This document shows, piece by piece, positions 47,260 through 57,500 of a stretch of DNA of 59,921 bases. The position numbers and the translations under genes are program-made. Under the pieces are notes generated by a model. That model was not told where the DNA came from, searched no databases, and worked only from the letters and a program-made list of their open reading frames with translations. The first letter of the stretch is position 1. Each line of letters starts with the position of its first letter. Source of the stretch: a virus; the IMG/VR virus record IMGVR_UViG_3300037071_000511, positions 1 to 59,921 of that record. One strand, given 5' to 3'.

Positions 47260-47393
47260 CCTTTCAGCCTTGCCTTCTTCTTGGGCTGGGGACAGATGTC
47301 GCGCGTGTCGACGCCCACCTGCTTCAAGACCCGGCACTGATCGGCGCTGAAGGTTGGCTTTTTCCCGCTCAACAACAGGCCCGCCGCCAGCAC
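47256..47393 (-). CDS. Possible 45-residue lysis-block protein
   Basis: Reads VLAAGLLLSGKKPTFSADQC then 'RVLKQVGVDTRDICPQPKKK' from a GTG 2 nt after the previous stop; the stop overlaps the spanin ATG. If translation begins earlier, the hydrophobic start would be longer (a membrane helix). GGAAGGA lies 11 nt upstream of the GTG. Two Cys. Low certainty. Confidence 0.4.
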   Translation of the reverse strand: MLAAGLLLSGKKPTFSADQCRVLKQVGVDTRDICPQPKKKARLKG

Positions 47394-47395
47394 GA

Positions 47396-47884
47396 TCAGG
47401 GCGATCCTTCCAGCGGATAGTGCCAGATCAATGGCTCGTCTGTTCCCGGGAAGGTGGGCGATTTCGAATCAGGCCTCCGCATGTGATCCACGATCAGTTG
47501 CAATGTTGCGCAATACGATTCGAGCTTTGCTTCGTCAGGCCGGTCTTCGAGGATGACGCCCACCGTGTACCTGTCAGACCCTTGGTAGGCGAACCCGGTC
47601 GAGACGCTGAAGATGTCGCCGCCGCCGCGCTGGCTGGCGATGCGCAGGACGCAGGGCATTTTGTCCGACGTGTATTCCTCGTAGCGCGAGAGGAATTTAT
47701 TCAGCATCGACACATCGTTCATCGCCCGCCAGAACACGTATGAGGGAATTGCGATCGCGACGAGCAAGGCGATCGTCAAGACCTGTGACAGGGTGAGCGA
47801 TTGGACGATCTTCACCAGTTCGCCAACCAGACCGATACGCCCCCCCAACGCAGGCGGCGGTGCCGGTGGCGGCTGCTCAGTCAT
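47396..47884 (-). CDS. Single-TM lysis-block protein
   Basis: 162 residues. Pro-rich cytoplasmic start, one membrane helix 'LTIALLVAIAIPSYVFW' (about 36-52) and a periplasmic domain of about 105 residues with two Cys, beta/alpha. By place it could be the holin or the inner spanin, but it lacks the coiled coil of usual inner spanins. Overlaps the endolysin by 8 nt. Confidence 0.5.
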   Translation of the reverse strand: MTEQPPPAPPPALGGRIGLVGELVKIVQSLTLSQVLTIALLVAIAIPSYVFWRAMNDVSMLNKFLSRYEEYTSDKMPCVLRIASQRGGGDIFSVSTGFAYQGSDRYTVGVILEDRPDEAKLESYCATLQLIVDHMRRPDSKSPTFPGTDEPLIWHYPLEGSP

Positions 47885-48548
47885 CCCGCTCGACCTTGAC
47901 CTCGACTGGCGTGCCGTCTGGCACCGTGACTGTCACCCGGTAGACGATCTCCATCAGACCCGCGGCCACTTCCGAGATCATCAGAGCTTCGAGGAACTTG
48001 TCGTGATACCCGGCGACCCTCGCGCCGTTGGTCTTGACGTCGTTGTTGATGATGATGCGCGCCCCGGTCGGATCGTTCTTGGTCGCCGAGAAGAAGTCAT
48101 CGAGCGCCTTGCCAGTGAACCAGCCGCCTTCCATCCCGTGGTACATCACGTTGGCAGATATGGTTGGATCGAGCGCCCGATCAGGGTGCCACTCCAAGTC
48201 ATCCGTACCGCCAGTCAGATCCAATTCTCTAGTAGCGTTTCTGTAGTTCTCGCGCCACGTAAGTTGAACGTCGCCCCTTCCATAATATGCGTGCCCCGTT
48301 TCTTTATCAACAGCCCCGTATTTCTTGCCTTTACCTTTGCCATACTCTTCGATCGGCCACATAGTCTTTGCCGTTTCATGGTAACTCGTTGCAAAGGGGT
48401 AGGCGAGGTGGCGTAAGTCTGAGGATAGCGTGCTCGCTTCATAGGCCGCTAGCTTGAAGTTCATTCCGTCTACCTGTTGCTGAGACATCCCCTTCGGAAA
48501 GAGGCTGGCGCGAATCGAATTGAAGAATTTGGTCCGGTCGAATTTCAT
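47877..48548 (-). CDS. Endolysin, GH19-like
   Basis: 223 residues. No signal peptide. 'FATSYHETAKTMWPIEEYGK' (Glu in HET is the catalytic acid of the lysozyme/GH19 fold) followed by 'HAYYGRGDVQLTWRENYRNA' match GH19-type phage lysins that cut peptidoglycan glycan chains. The C-terminus adds a short beta part (VYRVTVTVPDGTPVEVKVER). About 48225-48500 is more AT-rich than the rest, suggesting domain acquisition. Stop and start overlap neighbours. Confidence 0.75.
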   Translation of the reverse strand: MKFDRTKFFNSIRASLFPKGMSQQQVDGMNFKLAAYEASTLSSDLRHLAYPFATSYHETAKTMWPIEEYGKGKGKKYGAVDKETGHAYYGRGDVQLTWRENYRNATRELDLTGGTDDLEWHPDRALDPTISANVMYHGMEGGWFTGKALDDFFSATKNDPTGARIIINNDVKTNGARVAGYHDKFLEALMISEVAAGLMEIVYRVTVTVPDGTPVEVKVERDD

Positions 48549-51500
48549 TGCACCGGCTCCTTCTTCGGCTTCCGGGTGCGCGTATCGAACTCGTCCACCC
48601 GCTGCCCAAGGTTCTCGAACTTCGACATGATGTCGGCCGCCCGGGAATCATGTGCCGACTGGCTGATCAAGCCCCGGTCGAGGTCACTGGCGTTGTCACG
48701 GAACTCTTTCGTCAGCGCTCTCTGCACCTTCTGGAAATCGAAGAAGTGCCACATGATTCCGTTCTCGACGTCGACCGGCTTGAACTTGATGCCGATCGAA
48801 CTAAGCGCCGCCTGCGTCAGCGAATAGGGGCGGTCGGTGTACTTTTCCTTCGCGCCGTAAAGCGCGTTGGCGATCTTCGTCCAGTACCACGACCGTGGCG
48901 TCCAGAACGATGCCGGTGCCCACGACTTCCACGCCCAGTCGGCCACGCCCGAAAACTTGTCACCAGCATCCTGCGTCAGTTGGTTGGTGATGTCCTCGCC
49001 CGAGAAGGCCTGCCGGTTGAGCATGAACTCGAAGGCCATCTGCAGCGGCCCGCCGAACTGCAGCGGGGCCGGGATCGGCAGCGCGCTCGACCCCTGCGAG
49101 GTGTCGAAGATGTCCCCGGCCGGTATCCAGCGGCGCACGTCGAGGAATACCGGCAGGCCATGCGCATCGCGCCACGGCATGCGCAACATGCGCGGTGTGC
49201 CCAGCCAAGTGTATCCTTGCTCTTCATCCCGCAGCGCCGCGCGCTCGCGTTCCTCGCCGTCGTCGCCGTCGTCCCACAGATAGGCCAGCGCGTTGACCGC
49301 GTAGGCGATCGCCATATACTTCGCCACCTTCCACGGCCGGTGCATGAGGCCTTCTGCTAGCTTCGGCACCGCCCGGTAGGTGTAGCTGATGAACGGGAAC
49401 AGCGAGTTGCGCATCATCACGATCCACGGCGCGCGGATGTCGTAGTTGAGGAACTGATCCCGGGCATTCGCTGCAGCCACCTGTGGGCTTTCGCCCTGTG
49501 AGCGCCGCCGCATGTAGGTGGCCATGCGGAATAATTGATCCTCGGCCTGATAGGCACGCAGCATGCCGTCGTCGGCGGTCTTGGCCCACGTCCACAGCTT
49601 GTCGGCGACGACGCCCAGAACGCCTGCCCGAGCGAGGAACGGATTGCTCGCGCCCGTGGTCTGCTTGCTGATCTCATCGAGGATCGGCTTGAACACCTGA
49701 TCGCGAATCTCTTGGCTGATCTGGTCGCCACCGAAAGCGCCGTTGTCGAGCGCCTCCTGATAGTTGGCATCGCCCTTGTAGAAAGCCTTGATCCCGGCGG
49801 CGAGGTCTTGCATCCGCACGTCGGCCAAATCCATGAGCACCAAATTCGAGTTGATGTTGTTCATGTGGACGACCGGGTTGCGGCCGGTCTTGTTCTTCTT
49901 GAACTGCGACATCAACTTGCGCCACGTCCCCGGCCGGTTGGCGATGTCGACTTCGTTGAGGTCGCGCCATATCTCGGCGCGCACGAACTTCCCGGCCAGC
50001 GCGCCCCAGCGCTTCTTGCCGCCGGTCCCCTGAATGTTGGTGTCGGGCACCTTGACCCAGCCGATCGACGGGTCTTCCCAGAAGCGGCCGTATTCGCTCG
50101 CGTCCTTCCATGTGCCATCCGGCGGCGGCGTCGACTTCGTCCACTCCTGCTTGACCGCCACGTCACGGAAGAAACGACCAGTGCTGAGATCGTTAGCCAT
50201 CAGCATGAAGGTCTTGGCGATTGTGTAGCGGGCGTCGACAATTTCGCCCATCTTGTCGCGCTCTGTCTTGGTGTAGTCGCGCCACAACGTGTTGGTCTTG
50301 CCCTGCTTGCGCACCTCCCACGTTCCCCGATCGACCCAGTTCGCGCCCTGATACTTAGCCGGAATAGTTTCGTTAGCTGGCAAATAGACGCGCCGCAGAG
50401 TCTTCTCTACAGGCGCTGCGCCCGGCGTCAGACTGGCCATCGTGCTGACCTCATCGATCACCCGGAACTTCTCGCCCAGAACGGGCGCACCGCGACCGCC
50501 GCTCTTGAACGATTCCACATCCTGCATCAGGCGATCGCCCTCGACATCCATGAAGATGCCCCGGCCTTTCAGTTCATCGCCAATGATCTTCTTGCGGCGG
50601 TTGCTCATCTTGGCCGACACCCAGCCCGCCAGCGTCGACTGGTCGACCTCGTTCTTGGCATAGACCCGGTGGAGATAAGCGCCACGATTACGCTCAAAAC
50701 TCTCGGCCGAGATCAGCCCGAGCGAAACGGCCTCGGCCCCCATGTCATCGATCGCTTTGCGAATCGGCACCGACAGCTTGATCATGTCAGCATCGGTGAC
50801 GTTCTCGCCGGTCAGCACCGCCTGCAGCACCTTGGCTTCCGCCGTGCCGACGCCAGCATTCGACAACACCTTCAGGACACCCTGCGTCTCGCGCAGGATC
50901 GCGGCCTTGCCAAGATCGCTCTTGCGGTAGGTGTCGATGTATTCCGGGTCGAGCCCGTAGCCGTCGATCAGCCCGCGCTTGGCGTTCTCCGCGAAGTGGC
51001 CCATGAACCCGAATGCCCCGGTCGTCGGCCACGGCTTGGAGCCAAGGATGTAAGCGCCCACCGATCCGCCTGCGGCAAAGCCGATCGCGCCACCGACAGG
51101 ACCGCCGATCGCACTGCCGACGCCAGCACCAATGACGCCACCGATCCCCAAGCCTTGTATCCCGGCCGGTCCCATCTTGTCGGTCAGCCGCTTGCCCGGC
51201 CGCCAGCGGCTCTGGTTGTCAAGCCCGCCGAGCATATCGAACGGCACGCGAATCGCGCGGTCGACCGGCTGGCCGCGATTGAGGAATCCTTGGCTGACCT
51301 GTTGCGCCTGCTGCGCACTGTGCGGCGCGGTGAGCAGGCTGAAGCGCGCATCATTCGGCCCGCTGGGCGGCTTGCTGAATTTGGCGACGTTCTCTGTCGT
51401 CGGCGGGTGCCACCACATCAGGCCCTGCTTGCCCAGCTTGAAGCCCCACTTGGTGTAGATTTTGGCCAGCTTCTTCGCGCCGATCGCACCGCGGTCCCAC

Positions 51501-54500
51501 GTCGTCAGCGCCAGCGGCACGTTGTGCTTGGTGGCAAGCTCCTTCAGGTACTCCATGCCCTGCGTGCCCATGCCGGATTTCTGCGGATAGGCCGACAGCC
51601 ACTTCACGTACAGGGCGTCACCGTAGTTCTCCAACTGCATCATGATGGCCGCGGTCTGCTCTTTGTTGGCAAACCCGATCTCGGCATTGTTCAGCGGATT
51701 GGGGAACAGGGTGGCGAAGGCCTCGTTGAGCGCGGCATCGATGCGCGTCTTCACCGCCGCCTTCTCACCGCCGCCGAGATTGAGCGGCTTCGAGAACAGC
51801 GCCAGTTGATTCTTCTCGTCGCCGAACAGCGGCAGTTCGCCGACATCCTTCTGGCCCACGGTCGGCCGCATTGGCGCTTCCGCCCGGCGCTGCGCCAGCG
51901 TTTTCTCGCTGACCTTCTCGGCCCCCGGAATGACCAACTGTTCCGCCGGGCCATCGAACAGGTCGACTATCTCGGTCGGGACCGGCGGCGCTGGCTGCGC
52001 TGCCCGCTTCTCCTCCATATACAGATGGGTCGCGAGGCTCGATGCGTGATTGTACTGGGTCAGCGGATAGGCACTGCGCATCAGTTCGCCAGTGCGGCGA
52101 TCGCGGACGATGTACTGGTTCTTGCCGATCGGGCCATATTCAAAATCCCCAGCGCGCCCCTTCTGCACGAACCCCTCGGGCGCTGGCTTGGAGAACTTCG
52201 CGCCTTCGGTCACCAGCTTGCCGGTAGCATCTACGAACACCTGATTCTCTGGCCTGTTGATCAGGATGAACTCGCCTTCGCCGCCGCGATCGGTGACCGC
52301 CAGAATGTGCTCGCTGTCGAGCGGCACCTCGGCGCTGAGAATCTGGAACTCCTGCTGCACGCCTTCCTTGTGCGCTGGCTGGTGGCCCTGCGAGGCGTAG
52401 TCGTAGCTCACGCTCCACGACAGGATGGTCCGCTTGCTGCCCTGTGCGACCTGTCTCTGCTTGCGGTAGAGCTTGACGGTCGGCCCGTAATTGTCCCGCA
52501 GGATTTCCAAAATGGGTTCGACATCCGCCCTGATCTTGTCCAGCAATGCCGGGTCATCGCCTCGCGCCGCCCTTTCAAGCTGGCCCTGCCCCTGTCGAAC
52601 GGCGAGGCTCATGGCCCCCGTTCCAACCCGCTCTCCCCGCGGCGTCCATTGCGTGTACTCGACTATCGCCTCCTGCACGGCGGTGTTGAGTTTTTGGTCG
52701 GCCCGATCCAGCTTTTCCTTGACGTTGCGCGGGAAGTTTTCGCGTTTCGGCTCGACCTTGCTGAACCACGGCTGGCCCTCCATCCACGCAGGTTCACTAG
52801 GCGAGGCTTGCCCGGGCGATGTCACCTCGATGCCAGCGCCCACCTGCGTGCGACCGCCGATCTTGCCGCTCTGCACCTGCCGGAACACGTCCTCGGCCGT
52901 GCGAATGTCGTGACCTGTCAGCGCCTGATACAGCGCCTTCAGGAAGGTTTTGAATTTCTTGAAGGTGCGGCTGATCATGCCGTCCATGCGAGCGCCGTTC
53001 AGCCACTCGACATAGGCGTGCGTGATGCCCTCCTCGACCCACTGCGCCTGCGGATACTGCCGCTTGATCTCGTCGGTGATCCATTCCTTCCGCGACTTGC
53101 GCCGCAGGATCGCCTTCTCGCTGTCGGTCGCGGCGAGTTCCATAATGGCGTGCATCACCTCATGGTGCAGCGCGTCTTCCGGGCTAGCGACCGGCTTCGA
53201 TCCGATCTGCAACGCGACATTGATTGCGTCGTGGAGATAGACGCCGTTGACGTTGAACTCGTCTTCGCCCTGAGTGACGAGAACTTCCTCCCAGACACTC
53301 AGGTCGACGCCCTTCAGGCCATAGCCGTCGAGGATTTTGCGGAAGCTCTTGAGGAACCCTGCCGCCTTGGCGACGAACGCTGGCGTGGTGGTGTAGGTGA
53401 TGTTTTCGGCGGGAGTAACGACAGTTTCCTGCCGCCCGGCCGGTGGCAGCAGGAGGCTTGGCGCTGCCCGTGCAATGGCTACTTCTTGCTGCCGAGCCGC
53501 CCTGCCTGCGCCGGGCCGTATTTTTTCTGGACGTTGGCCACGGCCTCTTCGCTCAACATGTCTCCCCGCTCCAATTTTTCCTCCGGCGACAAACCGGGCT
53601 CCGAGAGCCAAGAGCGGTGCTTTTCCCGTAGCCTCTGAGACTCTTGCGTTAAGATGGTCGTCCGATCTGATTTTGACATAGCTGGCGAATTTACCTTTCG
53701 ATTTCGCGTAGTCGAAAATATACGGCGGGGCCGCCACCACCTTCATGAAAAAGTCCGGGTTGATCAGCCGTCCCTTTTCTACGAATCTCTTCCACATACG
53801 GCGCGCGGCCGTGTCCTGCGTGACATCCAGCAAGGCGAGATGGACGGTATAGCCGTTCTTCTCCAGCATGCCGCGCCACCACTCGATGCTGCCGTGCTGG
53901 TCGCCCACCGTGGGGATGATGAGATTGGCACCCTCGCTGACAAGCTGGTCAGTGACCATATCGCCTAGCTGTTTGCTTTCGTTATGAACTGCGTTCGCGC
54001 CCATGCCGGGCGTCATCTTCCCATTGGCGTCCGGGGCGGTGTATCCGGGGATGACCTTCTTGGCCTCATCGACATCGGTGATTGCCGCCTTGAACTCATA
54101 GGCAAGTGCATTGGCGATAGTCGATTTGCCTGCCGCAGGTGGGCCCTGAACGATGATCGCGAGGCGCTTGTTCTCGACAGTGTACGGCTTGACGTGGTCG
54201 AGCCGCACCCCCACCCCCGTCTCTCTCACCTTTGCGTTGTGGTAGTCGATGCCTTCATTGATCTCCTTGGTCGCCAGCCCGTGGGCAACGTCGTACAGAT
54301 AATCGAGCGCTTCCTGCAGCTTGACCTTTGCGCCTTTGACATTCCACCGCCGGGCCGCCAACCACTCGGGCGTCCAGTATCCTTCCTCATCAGACGTGAT
54401 GGGGACGTCGTTCATTGCCTTCACGGCGGCAAGGGCTTCAGGCGTCTTCAGCTTCTTGAGCGCCCGTTTCCTGAGTAGCTTCTCAACCAGACCCAGCCTG

Positions 54501-57500
54501 CGCGGCGGCGGCTCATCGGTTGTCGGCATCTGCCGTGAGAACTTCGCGCCTTCCTTGGCCTTCGCCTCTGCCTCTTGCCTCTCTGCCAGCGCCTGCGCTT
54601 TGGCCGCAGCCGCACGCTTTTCACCATCCGCCTTGATCTGGGCGGCCATCGCCTCTTTAGCTGTCAGTTCCTCTTTGGCAGGTGCTTTTGGCGCAGGACT
54701 TGGGCGTCCTTCAGCTTTCGGTCGCGGTTTAGTTTCGACGGCTCGCCCTTGGCTTGGTGCTCCAGCGTTCTTGCCAGTAGCTCGATCGCCACCGGGGAGC
54801 TTTTCTTGGACTGCTGTTTCGCCATATTGCCGTGCCTTTGCCGTTGCGAGAATCGCTGTTGCCGGGGGTGCCGTCTCGCCAAGCAGATCGACCCCGGAGG
54901 TCGTCTTGCGAGCTTCCGTCGCATAGAAGCGCAACGCATCGGCCAGCTTCTCACGCCCAGCGGGCATCGTCCAGCTTGCCGTATTACGAAACATCAGCCG
55001 CAATATGGCCTCGGCCGCGGGCGAGATCGTTGACCCGGAGAAGATATCCTTCTGCGCGACGAACTCGGCGAGTGGCCGCCCTTCGCTGCGCGCACGCTGC
55101 ACCAGCCGCACCGCTTCGAGCACGGCCGCGGTGACGTCCACGTCGGGATCGATCGCGTCACTCTTGGCCTCGTCGCGCATCTGCGCCCACACGCCAGCCA
55201 CGTCCATCAGCGCGCCGCCGATCGCCTTGATGTTGGTGTCGGTGGATTCGACCAGAGCGCCGACGAGATCGGCATCGCCATAGGCCCGGGCAAGCAGCGC
55301 ACTCTGTATGCGCCGGATCGCCTCCTGCGACAGGCCGCCTTCCGGCGTGACCATCGCCGCCTGTTCGTTGGGATTGACCACCTGCTGCATGAAGGAGCGG
55401 ACGAAATCGCGGTTGCCAGCGTCGGCGATATCACCGCCCCGATAGAGTTCGACCGTCTCTGGCTTCATCGCCGCCGCGTCAGCCAGCGCCCGCTCTGTCG
55501 CCGACATCGCCAGCGTGGTCCGTTCGTTGGCTTCCCGGGTGAAGGCCTGCCGCTGGTCCGTTGCCAGTTGCCCCTTCCTGACACGCACAAGCACGGGACG
55601 GCGCATCCCCTGCACCGGGTAGCCCTTGGATGCCAGATAGTCGACGTAGGCCTTGGCCGTGGCCAAGCCTTGGGTGAAGGCGCGACGGATCGCCAGCACG
55701 CGGCCGTTGCCGCTCTCGACAACACCGTCTTCCGAAATAATCGGAGCACCGTCGCTGGCGTTTGGATTCTGGTCGAGCAGCGCCGGGTTGAGGTTCTGGG
55801 CGATCTTGTTGATTTGCTGATCCGACGTGCCGCGGCTGCGGTCGCGCGGCTGCAGTTCACCCGGATAGGCCGGGTTGACCCCGCCCTCGTCGCGCTGCGA
55901 GGCGATCAGGTCGTCGGCCTCGATCACGGCGTAGGTGACAGGCACGTCGCGGCCTGACGCAGTGATGGCGACATCGTCCTTGATCGGGCGCGTCTCTGGC
56001 CTCGCCTGTACTTCCGGCGCGGCGGCTCCGCGATTGGCTTCGAGCTTCGCCTTCAGTTCCGATTGCTTGGGTGGTTCCGCCGCGGTCGGCTGCTCGACCG
56101 GGACATAGCCGTCGCGCAAGGCCTCGTTGGCCGCCTCCTTCAGCGTGTTGAACGTGGTGTGGCCGAACGGCCCTGCCTTGTCGAAACGGGTGATTCGGAA
56201 TTTCCCGGGCTCTGCCATGTCGGGCCCGATCAGCGCCCGGTGTCCGTCCCGGGACTGATGCTCCATCCGGGTCGATCCGCCCTTCTCCGCGATCGCCTCG
56301 GCCTTGGCCTCGCGCTCTGCCAGATGGGCCTTGGACTTGGCGACGAACTCCTCGAACGACTGCGTGTCTTCGGATCGCGGGTGCGCGTCGTCGCTGACAT
56401 CCTCGATCGGTGGCGCTGGCGTCGGTGCCGTTGCCCGTTCGAGCGCCGTGTCCACAGGAGGCGCTACAGCGGCGGGAGCAGCGGCGGGTGCCGCAGTACC
56501 GCCCACCTCGGCCGCGCTCGCTGGCGGGGCCGCCTGCTGCCCGGGCGTGGCAATTGGAGAGGGAGCAACCCCTCCCGTAATCTGGGCGATAAGCGCCGCT
56601 GTGTTGGCCCGCAGTTCCGCCGTCAGATCGGCCACCGGGGTCTGCACCACCTGTCGCTTGCCGTTGACCAATTCGGTGTGGGTGACGGTCGATGGCTGGC
56701 CGGTCGCCACCTCGACCAGTGCCTTGCCGTCATCGATGACGTCGTTGGGGATAGGCGACGAGCGATCCGTCTCGGTCAGCCGCGGACTGGCAACGCGCTC
56801 ATCTTCCGGCGGCTGCAGCGCTTCTTTGACCGCGCCCTCGGCCACCTCGACTGTCGGCTTGAGCAGGGCGTTGCCGATCATCGTGATGCTGCCGTCTGCA
56901 AGACGGACTTGAGTCATGTTGTCGCCGCGCTTGATCACGTCCACGGTCATGCCGTGCAGCGGGCCTGCCGGTTGCTCGACGCCAGACTCGTCAGTGAACG
57001 CCGGATCATTGACGACCATCGTCGGGGATGGCTCGACGGCGAGCGCCTCCTCCGCTGGGATTATGTCCTCGGCCGGTTGCGCCCCGGCTGGCGGTTCATA
57101 GCGCGCCCGGGGCTGTCCCTCTGGCGCGGGTGCCTCGCGCTCACCACCCAGCGTGAACGGCAGCGCCGCCGCTGTGACCGTGGTGCCGACAGCGCCACCG
57201 ACAGCAACGCTCTGCGCGACGTTCTCGTAGGGGTCTTGGTCGGGGTTGTAGGTGAACTGGGCAATCTTGTTCTGCATGAATTGCTGCAGACCCTCTTGCC
57301 CACCTTCAACGACAAAGCCCTTGCCCAGCTTGACCAGCGCGTCAGCGAACTTGCCCCACTTGCCGACAGGCACCTTGCTGAAGAAAGCCTCCAGCGGGGC
57401 GTACTCCGTCGCGCCCGGGAAGAATGAAAGATTGGCCGCCTGCAGGACGTCTTCCTTGGAAGCCCCTTGCTTCAGCGCCATGTCGACCTGTTCGCCGACT

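Noticed and set aside
49535-53638. A 1367-codon open frame on the plus strand opposite the giant protein gene
   Set aside because: It is antisense to a coherent multi-domain protein. Its sequence is Arg/Leu/Val-rich with no domain pattern, as expected for a shadow in GC-rich DNA. It has no ribosome site or neighbours on that strand.
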